From positions 372,001-436,000 of the forward strand of contig NZ_CP009428.1 in NCBI RefSeq assembly GCF_000758725.1: a stretch of DNA of 64,000 bases, written 5' to 3'. The translations under genes and the position numbers were made by a program. This document shows, in pieces, positions 56,055-63,750 of the stretch (position 1 is the stretch's first letter; each line of letters opens with the position of its first letter). Origin of the DNA: Paenibacillus odorifer. Lineage in GTDB: Bacteria > Bacillota > Bacilli > Paenibacillales > Paenibacillaceae. The notes beneath the pieces were generated by a model. The model saw only the letters and a list, made by a program, of their open reading frames with translations. It ran no database searches and was not told the origin of the DNA.

Positions 56055-56210
56055 TTGGAAAAGTCCAACCAGGGTAGCAACAGAGAACAGCAGTTTATTG
56101 ATCTGGATCAAGAGTGGGTACATTTATTATTAGCAGCTAAGAAGGCTGGCATTAAGGCAGATGAAATCCGCCAGTTCTTTCATGAGAAAACTGTGCAGAT
56201 CGTGCAGTAA
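56055..56210 (+). CDS. sinI: SinI-like antirepressor (51 residues)
   Basis: A TTG start lies five bases after AGGGGGAG, right behind the c-di-GMP riboswitch. Residues 17-44 (LDQEWVHLLLAAKKAGIKAD and then EIRQFFHE) closely match the SinR-binding region of Bacillus SinI (LDQEWVELMVEAKEANIS, then EEIRKYL). SinI binds the C-terminal helices of SinR and releases it from DNA, which switches on matrix genes. The sinR homologue lies just downstream in convergent orientation, sharing a terminator. In Bacillus subtilis sinI responds to Spo0A; here the leader predicts direct control by c-di-GMP. No other product fits. Confidence 0.9.
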   Translation: MEKSNQGSNREQQFIDLDQEWVHLLLAAKKAGIKADEIRQFFHEKTVQIVQ

Positions 56211-56226
56211 TACATTAGAGGGGTTA

Positions 56227-56276
56227 CATATCGAAAAAGGGCACAGCGGTTCTTCGCTGTGTCCTTTTTCGATATG
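56227..56276. terminator. Bidirectional terminator between sinI and sinR
   Basis: A 22-pair stem with one G-U pair (56227-56248 with 56255-56276), containing A5 and T5 tracts so that it works for both converging genes. Confidence 0.92.
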
Positions 56277-56317
56277 ATTTAGTAGAAGAGAGGATCGTAC
56301 CAGATTAGTAGGAAGTA

Positions 56318-56659
56318 TTAATCCTTTTGATCGAGCTTCCATTTCTGATAGTCCAGAAATTCTTTGAATTCGCGTTTGCTAATGCCTGAGTCCATAGCTT
56401 CCTGCACCAATCGGAACCATTCCGAATCTAAATGTGATTCCTCTGCATCATTTGGTTCTCCATAGAGTAGGGCATGAATGGATACCTGAAGCGCGTCAGC
56501 GATCTTTTCGATAAACTGGATGGATGGATTGGATTGGATGTTTCTCTCCACGTTGCTAAGATACGACTTAGCCACATCTGCTCTGTCCGCAAGCTCAGAT
56601 AGGGAGAAACCCTTGTCTAGGCGGAGCTGCTGGATACGTTGGCCCATATTCTGTGGCAC
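56318..56659 (-). CDS. sinR: SinR-like master repressor of biofilm genes
   Basis: A 113-residue repressor starting at GTG behind GGAGGGG. The N-terminal helix-turn-helix (MGQRIQQLRLDKGFSLSELADRADVAKSYLSNVERN) and the C-terminal oligomerisation part (LDSEWFRLVQEAMDSGISKREFKEFLDYQKWK) match Bacillus SinR along the whole length. SinR represses matrix operons by binding GTTCTYT sites, which occur upstream of the operon at 59.4 kb. SinI would bind the C-terminal segment. The gene is convergent with sinI rather than downstream of it as in B. subtilis. Confidence 0.94.
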   Translation of the reverse strand: MPQNMGQRIQQLRLDKGFSLSELADRADVAKSYLSNVERNIQSNPSIQFIEKIADALQVSIHALLYGEPNDAEESHLDSEWFRLVQEAMDSGISKREFKEFLDYQKWKLDQKD

Positions 56660-56691
56660 TATGCTGACGCCCCTCCGTAATTTTTGTTATT

Positions 56692-56720
56692 AGTATAGCA
56701 AATATCAATAAATCGGACAA
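56692..56720 (-). promoter_or_regulatory. sinR promoter
   Basis: On the minus strand TTGTCC (56720-56715), a 17-bp spacer and TATACT (56697-56692) form a good vegetative promoter, independent of sinI. Confidence 0.75.
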
Positions 56721-56735
56721 AGTTTATTGTAAAGA

Positions 56736-56787
56736 GAAGAGCAGCAATCTGCTTATCCGTGGCCGGATTCAGGATCTGCTGCTCTTC
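56736..56787 (-). terminator. Hairpin downstream of tasA
   Basis: GAAGAGCAGCA 56736-56746 pairs perfectly with TGCTGCTCTTC 56777-56787. The T tract on the minus strand is poor (TCTCTTTA), so it may be a 3' stabilising hairpin as much as a terminator. Confidence 0.6.
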
Positions 56788-56816
56788 GAGTATTTTATTA
56801 AATTACTTTATTGATC

Positions 56817-57425
56817 TTAGTAGTCTTTTTTCGCACCTTGTTTAGCTACGAAATCCCAAGTCAGTGTTAAGCTATCGCCTTGGAAAATATTTTGATCTTG
56901 GTTATTTTCCACAAATTCGAATTGGACGGAGAAGCTGTCATTGGTACCGGCTTTAATACCGGATGCTTCGGTAAAGAGTTGATCCCAACCTGTATTTTTT
57001 ACGAGATCCGGATGCTGACTTTTTAAAGCAGCAAGTGTAGTCTCATAAACTACATTTTCAGGAGAGACGATAGGTACCCCTTTATCATTATTTCTAAGGA
57101 ATTTAACTTTAATGAACTCGGCTAAATCCAAGTAGTTATCTCCTTTAGCATCCGTGATTTGAGTCGATGTATTCAGAATGATAGATCCGATATCGAGCGA
57201 ACCATCGTTTTTCAATTTGAAGGATTTAGTTACAGTATCACCTGGTTTCAGGTTAGGAATATTAACGATGACAGAAGGGTCGGAGTTCAGATCGAGTGTA
57301 CCCGCTGCGAATGTAGCTGTGCTTTGCGCAGTGTCGCTAAAGTATGCGAAGGTTCCTCCGCCGATTAATGATAAACCCAGTGCTGCAGATGCTACGCCAA
57401 GACCCAATGTTTTCTTGATACCCAT
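56817..57425 (-). CDS. tasA: TasA/CalY-type matrix fibre protein
   Basis: A 202-residue secreted protein. The ATG at 57425 (MGIKKTLGLGVASAALGLSL) follows AGGAGG. The signal peptide ends in GGGTFAYFSDT, the hallmark of SipW substrates, and the mature N terminus STATFAAGTLDLNSDP matches TasA and camelysin. The NLKPGDTVTKSFKLKNDGSL stretch is the conserved start of the beta-sandwich. TasA forms the protein fibres of the biofilm matrix. It is the last gene after the TapA-position and sipW genes, the same order as in B. subtilis tapA-sipW-tasA. Its length is nearer CalY than B. subtilis TasA. Confidence 0.94.
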   Translation of the reverse strand: MGIKKTLGLGVASAALGLSLIGGGTFAYFSDTAQSTATFAAGTLDLNSDPSVIVNIPNLKPGDTVTKSFKLKNDGSLDIGSIILNTSTQITDAKGDNYLDLAEFIKVKFLRNNDKGVPIVSPENVVYETTLAALKSQHPDLVKNTGWDQLFTEASGIKAGTNDSFSVQFEFVENNQDQNIFQGDSLTLTWDFVAKQGAKKDY

Positions 57426-57515
57426 AATAAAATTCCTCCTCAAATTTGTGTTTGAATTTTTTATAAAATTTATATATTGTATCTTCCGGTTCGTAAGCGG
57501 AAGTGGACAATCAAC

Positions 57516-58106
57516 TTAGGGCTGTGTTTCTGTTGGGGACGGTGAGGCTGGCAGTAGGGCAGTATTTTTCTTTTCTAATGCAGCTACAGCCTTCCAAGAG
57601 GTATACAGAGCATAGAGCAGAAGCATCAAGCCAGGCACGATCATGAGGACTACACTTCCAGCTTTGGAAACCGCGAAATTCATAGCGTAACCGACATAGG
57701 GTACAGTGACCCCGGTATACTGAGCTACAACATTCGCAGAACTGGTTGGGTTCATGTCGGGTGCGTCGTTGTTATCGCCTTTAGTGCGATAAACAGCTTC
57801 ACCAGTAGCGTTATTGACGGTCGCTTCTACAATCCGGTGAGTAATGAGCAGATTATCTTCGTTCCTAAAGGTGATGACATCGCCTGGTTTGAAACGATTC
57901 ATATCCCCTCCGGGTTTTAATGCGACAATTGAGCCTGTCTGAATTCCTGGTTCCATCGATCCTGAGAGTACGGTTTTGATCTCATATCCGAAGAAAGCAG
58001 GTTCACCACCGGAGGCCTTGGATAACACTACGGCTGCCACCAGCAGAATAAAGATCACAAGCATTAAGCTCGATAAGGTATTATTGATAATTTTTTTAAT
58101 TCGCAT
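57516..58106 (-). CDS. sipW: SipW-type signal peptidase I
   Basis: A 196-residue membrane peptidase of the ER/archaeal class. The nucleophile Ser is in VLSGSMEPGI, and ITHRI carries a His in place of the usual general-base Lys, which defines the SipW group. KGDNNDAPDMNP is the third conserved box. Helices lie at both ends (about 12-32 and 150-172). It cleaves TasA and the TapA-type protein. ATG 58106 follows AAAGGTGGAG, directly after the stop of the previous gene. Confidence 0.94.
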   Translation of the reverse strand: MRIKKIINNTLSSLMLVIFILLVAAVVLSKASGGEPAFFGYEIKTVLSGSMEPGIQTGSIVALKPGGDMNRFKPGDVITFRNEDNLLITHRIVEATVNNATGEAVYRTKGDNNDAPDMNPTSSANVVAQYTGVTVPYVGYAMNFAVSKAGSVVLMIVPGLMLLLYALYTSWKAVAALEKKNTALLPASPSPTETQP

Positions 58107-58107
58107 C

Positions 58108-59355
58108 TTATTCTCCACCTTTCTCAGGTTGAGGGTCCGAAGGAGCTTGGGTTGCTACCGGCGGGGTAGTCGTACTGTCTTCCGCCTTTGGCGTCTCTTG
58201 TGGAGCCTCTTGCTGAGGAACATCTTTTGGAATTGTGAGCTCTTCACCAATTTCCGGCTTAACCGGGTCAGTGGCTGGGGCTTCAGGTTGTTCTTTATTT
58301 GGGGCTTCCGGAGCAGCTTCACCTGACGTTGGAGGGGTTGCCTCAGCTTTCGCTTTATCCTCGGCTTCTTGTTGCTTTTTCTCCTCAGCCAAACGTTCTT
58401 CTTCCTTCTTCGCTTCTTCTTCTTTCTTTGCTTGCTCTTCTTCTAGCCGAGCTTTTTCAAGCTCTTCTAGTTTTTGCTCGCGAGTCTGACTGATCATTTG
58501 GAGTTTATCTTGAAGGGTAGTGATACCTGAGGTTGCCGATTCTTTAAGGTTAGTCAATTCGGTATTTAGAGCTTCATAAGTGGAGGTGAGGTCGCTAGAG
58601 ATCACGCCATCTGGTTGAGTGAAGGTAATCAGGAATGGCAGCGGCTGTGGGAACTCTCCTTCGCGTAATTCAAGTTGTCCATAAACATCACTGGTAACTA
58701 CCGAAGCGAATGGAAGACCGACATCGTGTATGGAGGTTAGGTAACTAATAACTCCATTTAAGGAAGCATTCAAGGATTCCGAGATCACACCGCTTTGATT
58801 CAGGCTGCTTTGTAAATCTCTGAAAAATTGCTCATCCTTGATTTCTAGACAGTTTGAATCTAGAGAAGTCATATATCCTCCTATCTGGAAGAGTAAGGCT
58901 GCTGCTGCACTTAGCTCATTGTGGATTTGATTCCAAATTTGGCTGTTAGCCGCCAGTTGCTCGTTAACGCTATCTATTTGGGATTGAAGCGCCGCTATTT
59001 GCGAAGAAATCTCTTGTGCAGCGACATCAAGCTCTTCCAGCGACATCCCTTCTATTCCCGAAACGTCCGAGTAGTTAGCTGATGAGGAAAAGGGTTGTAG
59101 TGATTCTTTTAAAGTGAGCGCTCGATTAACATGCTCTTTGAACTCTGTAAGCAGTGCCTTGATCGAATTCGGAAATACTTCGCAAAAGCTAATCGTGCTA
59201 GTGGTTTGCGCAGCAGCTCCAAAGCCTCCATAGGTACCACCAACTTGCTGCGAGGTATATAGAAATAAGACGGAGACAGCCATTCCTGATTGCAGTATAC
59301 GTAAACCAATTTTCCTGTTTCTTCTAGGTCTTCTCCTTGCTGATCTGGGTCTCAG
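58108..59355 (-). CDS. TapA-position secreted coiled-coil protein
   Basis: About 415 residues. The start is inferred as CTG at 59355, seven bases behind AGGGGAGG; upstream ATG 59439 has no such site, and SinR boxes fall between the two. An Arg-rich N terminus leads to a helix (LQSGMAVSVLFLYTSQQVGG) ending GTYGGFGAAAQTTSTIS, like SipW-cleaved signal peptides (GTYAYFSDT type). The mature protein has long coiled coils (about 70-300) and a Glu/Lys/Ala-rich then Pro-rich tail. It lacks clear similarity to Bacillus TapA but holds its place in the operon, so it is probably a fibre assembly or anchoring protein. Confidence 0.8.
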   Translation of the reverse strand: MRPRSARRRPRRNRKIGLRILQSGMAVSVLFLYTSQQVGGTYGGFGAAAQTTSTISFCEVFPNSIKALLTEFKEHVNRALTLKESLQPFSSSANYSDVSGIEGMSLEELDVAAQEISSQIAALQSQIDSVNEQLAANSQIWNQIHNELSAAAALLFQIGGYMTSLDSNCLEIKDEQFFRDLQSSLNQSGVISESLNASLNGVISYLTSIHDVGLPFASVVTSDVYGQLELREGEFPQPLPFLITFTQPDGVISSDLTSTYEALNTELTNLKESATSGITTLQDKLQMISQTREQKLEELEKARLEEEQAKKEEEAKKEEERLAEEKKQQEAEDKAKAEATPPTSGEAAPEAPNKEQPEAPATDPVKPEIGEELTIPKDVPQQEAPQETPKAEDSTTTPPVATQAPSDPQPEKGGE

Positions 59356-59400
59356 AGGAATACCTCCCCTCAATGTCTGTTTCTTTGGTTCGTTATTATC

Positions 59401-59574
59401 GTTCTTTATTAAGAACAACTTCTGTAATGAATCATACATGGAATAAAACAAAAAGAAAACTGCCAATAACGCGCATTTGTACTCTATAAAGAACAAAAAT
59501 GATAATTTATCTCTGAATAACTCTATTTATCGCTCGATTACTAAATATATTCGCAATAAAGAACGATCTTTTAG
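59401..59574 (-). promoter_or_regulatory. SinR-type operator boxes upstream of the matrix operon
   Basis: On the minus strand, GTTCTTT occurs at 59574-59568 and 59494-59488, and GTTCTT-AATA-AAGAAC forms a perfect inverted pair at 59416-59401. The SinR consensus is GTTCTYT, often in pairs or inverted pairs. All lie within 220 bp upstream of the proposed CTG start, as expected for repression by SinR. Confidence 0.75.
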
Positions 59575-59583
59575 GGTGATTCG

Positions 59584-59625
59584 CAAAAAAATACCCGGCT
59601 CGCAGTAAAAACGCGAGCCGGGTAT
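59584..59625 (-). terminator. Terminator of the aldo/keto reductase gene
   Basis: A perfect 13-pair stem (59591-59603 with 59613-59625) is followed on the minus strand by seven T residues. Confidence 0.93.
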
Positions 59626-59662
59626 AAGTGGAGTAATGAAGTTGAGAATATAAATGTATATG

Positions 59663-60640
59663 TTACGGAAGTTTTGAACCACGTGAACTAACATACAGGT
59701 CGTACCATTCCTTACGGCTAAGCTCCAGCTTGTCCGCATCGGCACAGGCAGTAATACGCTTCGGATTCACAGTTCCAATAACAGGCTGAATGGCAGCTGG
59801 ATGTGTCATTAGCCAAGCCAATACAATGGCTTCGGGTGTTGTTCCTTTTTCATCTGCAAGCTGTTGGACCATAGCTGCTGTTTGGACGATATTCTCCGGT
59901 TGATCCTCTAATGAACGCCCGCTAAATAGACCTTGGGCGAGTGGCCCCCAGGCTTGAAGCTGAATGTTCTCCATTCGACAATGTTCAAGGGTTCCCTCAG
60001 GAAAGATGATATCCTTCCAGGGTTCACGATTTACACTGATTCCAGCATCCACCCAGCTGATCTTAGCCAAGCTCATATGCAGCTGGTTTACGATAAAAGG
60101 TTCATCGCAATAAGTCTGCAGCAGCTTGATCTGAGCGGCGCTCATATTGGAAACCCCGAAATGGCGAACCTTACCAGCGGCCTTCAGTTGATGTAATGCG
60201 GAGGCTACTTCCTCAGGATCCATTAAGGGATCGGGTCTATGCAATAGAAGAATATCAATGTATTCGGTCCCAAGTCGTGACAATATTCCATCCACGCTGT
60301 TCAGAATATGTTGGCCAGAGAAATCAAACGTATTAGTGCTGTCCCCAGGCTCCATTAGCTTAATTCCACATTTAGATTGAATTATAATTTCTTCACGTAG
60401 TCCTGGACGATCCTTAAAAATCTGACCGAATACCTTCTCCGCCTTGCCACGAGTGTAAATATCTGCATGATCAAACATGTTGATGCCGATGGAAAGTGCG
60501 GCATCGACCGCTTCATGCCCTTGTTTAACATTCTCCGCAGTAATCGGCTCATGGTCCCAGTCACCGCCTAGTCCCATGCAGCCTAAAGCAATGCGGCTTG
60601 CGGGAATCCCGCGCTTGTTTAAAGGTAACGCTTTCAACAA
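59663..60640 (-). CDS. Aldo/keto reductase
   Basis: A 325-residue NADPH-dependent reductase with TIM-barrel features: SRIALGCMGLGGDW near the start, the catalytic Asp and Tyr in MFDHADIYTRGKAEKVFG, Lys in IQSKCGIK, His in LLLHRPDPLMDPEEV, and NPKRITACADADKLELSR near the end. It resembles the YdhF group of oxidoreductases. TTG start behind AAGGAGG. It is monocistronic with its own terminator, and nothing nearby suggests a substrate. Confidence 0.92.
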   Translation of the reverse strand: MLKALPLNKRGIPASRIALGCMGLGGDWDHEPITAENVKQGHEAVDAALSIGINMFDHADIYTRGKAEKVFGQIFKDRPGLREEIIIQSKCGIKLMEPGDSTNTFDFSGQHILNSVDGILSRLGTEYIDILLLHRPDPLMDPEEVASALHQLKAAGKVRHFGVSNMSAAQIKLLQTYCDEPFIVNQLHMSLAKISWVDAGISVNREPWKDIIFPEGTLEHCRMENIQLQAWGPLAQGLFSGRSLEDQPENIVQTAAMVQQLADEKGTTPEAIVLAWLMTHPAAIQPVIGTVNPKRITACADADKLELSRKEWYDLYVSSRGSKLP

Positions 60641-60692
60641 TGTGATTCCTCCTTGGAAAATATGATTGCGTACTTGTAGTTATTGTACACTC

Positions 60693-60908
60693 TCAGAAGC
60701 CCGTATGGTATTTTTTGTCGCTGGAAGAGCGGTGTTTGGTCTCCTCTTTATTCTTTTCCTCTTGCTTTTCCAGTGTCAAATCTTCCATCGGAATCGGGTC
60801 TACATTCTGCTCACTTTCATGAAGATCAAATAGACTTTCTTTCTCTGTTGGATATTGTTCCGGGTGATCCCGTTTGCCACTATTCAGCTGATGTTTTTCT
60901 TGGGTCAT
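60693..60908 (-). CDS. Small hydrophilic protein (71 residues)
   Basis: A highly charged, probably disordered protein (MTQEKHQLNSGKRDHPEQYP at the start, many Glu, Lys and His) without a signal peptide. ATG behind GAGGCGGTAAAA. I recognise no family. Composition resembles small acidic hydrophilic proteins of spore-formers, but that is a loose likeness. It lies alone between the reductase and the PadR gene. Confidence 0.6.
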   Translation of the reverse strand: MTQEKHQLNSGKRDHPEQYPTEKESLFDLHESEQNVDPIPMEDLTLEKQEEKNKEETKHRSSSDKKYHTGF

Positions 60909-60984
60909 TTTTACCGCCTCGTCTTCCTTTGAGATTTAATGGATATTGTGCTCGTTAATAAACGTATTTTGACTCCCTTAAACA

Positions 60985-61006
60985 GAAAAAGAGGCCATTA
61001 GGCCTC
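60985..61006 (-). terminator. Terminator overlapping the PadR stop codon
   Basis: On the minus strand GAGGCC and GGCCTC form a stem whose loop holds the TAA stop, followed by TTTTT. A compact arrangement ending the exporter-PadR operon. Confidence 0.75.
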
Positions 61007-61564
61007 TAAATTCAACGGTGTCCCTATGTCTTTTAGCTTGCGTGCTACAACATCATCGTATAGGCGCTGCAGCCATTTTAGCTCAGTCAGGGTGTGCTCA
61101 TATGTACCGTACATTAGATGCAGGGCAGAACGAGGCACGATGGAGATGTGTTCCTCGTATACCTGATAAGCCAGATTAACCTGATGTTCTGTTTCCCGTA
61201 GGCGTTCCTCGAGCAGCTTCTCAACCTTGCTCTGATCGATATGACGGGACATAGCAAGCGCCATATACATCGGATGATAGAAGGGTTCGTTTTTCTTAAT
61301 TTGTTGCAGGATAAGCTGTTCGAATAAAGCTTTACCTTGCTCTGTTATGGCATAGATCGTTTTGTCCGGCCGATCACTGCTGCGGATGACCTCTAAAGCT
61401 TCTATATAACCATCTTGTGCAAGCTTATCCACAGCATAATAGAGTGATCCCATCTGCAGCTTGGTGATCCGGTCCATGGAACGTTCCTTCATCACTAATG
61501 TGATTTCATAGGGATGCATGTTCCGCTCCAGCAGTAAACCTAAAATGGCTAATTTCATGGACAT
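60998..61564 (-). CDS. PadR family transcriptional regulator
   Basis: A 188-residue regulator. The winged-helix domain (residues 1-85) reads MKLAILGLLLERNMHPYEIT, then KLQMGSLYYAVDKLAQDGYI and KTIYAITEQGKALFEQLI. The C-terminal part (about 90-180) is the helical Vir_act_alpha domain of longer PadR members and makes the dimer. It lies 5 bp after the exporter gene, so it is co-transcribed and probably represses the operon until a drug or phenolic compound binds. Confidence 0.92.
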   Translation of the reverse strand: MSMKLAILGLLLERNMHPYEITLVMKERSMDRITKLQMGSLYYAVDKLAQDGYIEALEVIRSSDRPDKTIYAITEQGKALFEQLILQQIKKNEPFYHPMYMALAMSRHIDQSKVEKLLEERLRETEHQVNLAYQVYEEHISIVPRSALHLMYGTYEHTLTELKWLQRLYDDVVARKLKDIGTPLNLEA

Positions 61565-61569
61565 AATGG

Positions 61570-63090
61570 TTACCTTTTGCCCTCTGACGCCTGAACAGCT
61601 TTAGCAGGAATGGTAAGACGGTCTTTTGGCATGAGCAGTACAAAGACTAGACCGAGCACTGCAGGAATCAAAGCCCACATAAAGGTTTGTGCAATAGAGG
61701 TGGATAACGCACTTGATATTTTCTCTAATATTTCAGCAGGGATCTTCGCTCTTGCTTCAGGTGTTAACGCAGCGCGTGGATCTCCGAAGGCTGCTGACTG
61801 TTCACTACCGCCAAAAGCATCGCTTAGACTGTTAGTAAAGCTATTCCGCTGAATAATCCCGAAGATCGTAATTCCCAGCGTCATTCCAAGGGAGCGCATG
61901 AAGGTACTGGTTGATGTTGCCGACCCCCGTTGGCGCATATCGAAATTATGGATAGCTGCCATGCTCAGCACGGAGAAGGAAAAGCCTACGCCGAACCCAG
62001 TCAGAGCCATAAATACATTAAGCATGAGGCGGGAGGTATCTGGTGATAAAGTGCTTAGGCTGTAGACCCCTGCGACAAAGCAGACTGCGGATAGGATCAT
62101 AATGTTGCGGAAGCTGGTTTTTGTTGTAAGCAGCCCCCCGGTCTGACTGCCAACGACCGTACCGATCATCATCGGCATAAGGATCAGCCCTGAGTTCGTA
62201 GCTGAGCCGCCAAATACACCCTGCACAAAGATAGGGATATAAATAGTAGCTACAATAAAAGCAGAACCATAAAATAAGCTGGTCACGCTGCTTGTTGCAA
62301 ACAACCGTTTGCGGAACATAGCGAACGAGATCACAGGTTCAGCAGCTACTCTCTCAATAAGGATAAACGCCAGCAAGAGAACAGCAAAACCTACGAATAA
62401 GCCAAGGATGGCACTGGAATCCCAAGCATATTGATTACCACCAAGTTCCAGAGCGAACATTAGGCAGATAATCGCGCCAACCAGAGTGAAGGCTCCGCCC
62501 CAGTCAATGCGCTGTTTAGCGTGGGAGATCGACTCCTTATAAGAAGTTGCAATCAGGAACAGTGCAATAATTCCTAGCGGCAGGTTAATGTAGAATACCC
62601 ACTGCCAACCAACATAGTCGGTAATATAGGCACCGAGTAAAGGTCCAAGTACACTGGAAATTCCGAAGACGGCTCCAAAGAGACCGGTCAATTTCCCTCT
62701 TTTTTCAGGCGGGTAAATGTCGAAAACGATGGTGAAGGCGATTGGCATTAGTGCACCGCCGCCGATCCCTTGAATGGCACGGTAAATGCTGAGCTGTGTG
62801 ATACTGGTGGCAGTACCGCACAGAGCCGAGCCAATCAGGAATACAATCAATCCGAAAATGAAAAAACGTTTACGTCCGTACATATCAGAGAGCTTGCCGA
62901 AGATAGGGGTTCCGGCCATTACCATTACCATGTAAGCCGAGGTGACCCATACGATTTTATCCAGACCGCCGAGATCTGAGACTATCGTTCCCATAGCTGA
63001 AGCTACAATGGTATTGTCCATTGCGGACATAAGAATACCAAGCAGCAGGCCAACTACTACGAGTTTAAGATTACTTTCTTTAGTATGCAT
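61570..63090 (-). CDS. MFS multidrug exporter (DHA2/EmrB type)
   Basis: A 506-residue transporter with fourteen predicted helices. It has the DHA2 landmarks: MSAMDNTIVASAMGTIVSDL in helix 1, GKLSDMYGRKRFF (motif A), AIQGIGGGALMPIAF (motif B) and GAVFGISSVLGPLLGAYITDYVGWQWVFYINLPLG (motif C and D2). The ATG is at 63090, after AAGAAGGAGCTGCGAAGC. Such pumps expel drugs or toxic compounds by proton exchange. The co-transcribed PadR gene is its likely regulator. The substrate cannot be told. Confidence 0.93.
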   Translation of the reverse strand: MHTKESNLKLVVVGLLLGILMSAMDNTIVASAMGTIVSDLGGLDKIVWVTSAYMVMVMAGTPIFGKLSDMYGRKRFFIFGLIVFLIGSALCGTATSITQLSIYRAIQGIGGGALMPIAFTIVFDIYPPEKRGKLTGLFGAVFGISSVLGPLLGAYITDYVGWQWVFYINLPLGIIALFLIATSYKESISHAKQRIDWGGAFTLVGAIICLMFALELGGNQYAWDSSAILGLFVGFAVLLLAFILIERVAAEPVISFAMFRKRLFATSSVTSLFYGSAFIVATIYIPIFVQGVFGGSATNSGLILMPMMIGTVVGSQTGGLLTTKTSFRNIMILSAVCFVAGVYSLSTLSPDTSRLMLNVFMALTGFGVGFSFSVLSMAAIHNFDMRQRGSATSTSTFMRSLGMTLGITIFGIIQRNSFTNSLSDAFGGSEQSAAFGDPRAALTPEARAKIPAEILEKISSALSTSIAQTFMWALIPAVLGLVFVLLMPKDRLTIPAKAVQASEGKR

Positions 63091-63297
63091 GCTTCGCAGC
63101 TCCTTCTTCTAAATAGTGATAGTTCTGTTCGAAAAATGTTCATAATTGGAAGCAAAATTTATTATATTCAAATTTGAATAGGGAGGCAATAGTTTTTTTG
63201 GAAAATAGAGATGTATAGCCAACCATAGAAGAATACGGCGGTAATAAAGGGACAAACTACCGGTGGAGATCATCTGTGGATGAATTAGGAATGCCTC

Positions 63298-63327
63298 TTG
63301 ACATACCCTACGGGGGTATATTATATT
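63298..63327 (+). promoter_or_regulatory. csoR promoter with CsoR operator
   Basis: TTGACA (63298-63303) and TATATT (63322-63327) are 18 bp apart. Between them lies ATACCCTACGGGGGTAT (63303-63319), the classic CsoR operator with GGGGGTAT, so the copper sensor blocks its own promoter. Confidence 0.9.
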
Positions 63328-63349
63328 ATAACCAAGGAGGCTGATTCTT

Positions 63350-63697
63350 ATGTCTACTGCCAAGAAAGAGCAAGCTGCAGAATCCTGCGACATAAATTGT
63401 CATTCTTCATCATCAGGAGAACGAAAAAGTCATCATTCGGCAGAATTCAAGAATAACTTGAATACGCGCCTCAACCGGATTGAAGGCCAGATCCGCGGGG
63501 TAAAGGGTATGATTGAGCGGGATACCTATTGTGATGATGTGCTCAACCAGCTCGCAGCGGTACAGGCGGCGTTAAATGGTGTCGGTAAGTTGCTGCTAGA
63601 AGGGCATATGAAAAGTTGCATTGTTGAGCGAATCGAAGCTGGCGAACATGAGGTTATCGACGAGCTCCTAATTACGGTTAACAAATTAATGAAATAA
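63350..63697 (+). CDS. csoR: CsoR copper-sensing repressor
   Basis: A 115-residue all-helical repressor of the CsoR/RcnR family. The copper ligands are visible: Cys in DTYCDDVLNQL, then His and Cys in EGHMKSCIVERI. LNRIEGQIRGVKGMIERD is the conserved basic first helix that binds DNA. The N terminus has an unusual 30-residue extension with extra Cys and His (SCDINCH, KSHHS) that could bind metal. Copper binding releases it from the operator at 63303. It leads a csoR-copZ(-copA) operon that runs out of the window. Confidence 0.94.
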   Translation: MSTAKKEQAAESCDINCHSSSSGERKSHHSAEFKNNLNTRLNRIEGQIRGVKGMIERDTYCDDVLNQLAAVQAALNGVGKLLLEGHMKSCIVERIEAGEHEVIDELLITVNKLMK

Positions 63698-63750
63698 TAA
63701 GCTAATGCTTCTAGAGCATAGCTTCACAACATTTATTGGAGGTTATATTA

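Noticed and set aside
56055..56659. Toxin-antitoxin pair (small protein beside an HTH repressor)
   Set aside because: Both proteins match SinI and SinR along their length and the matrix operon is adjacent.
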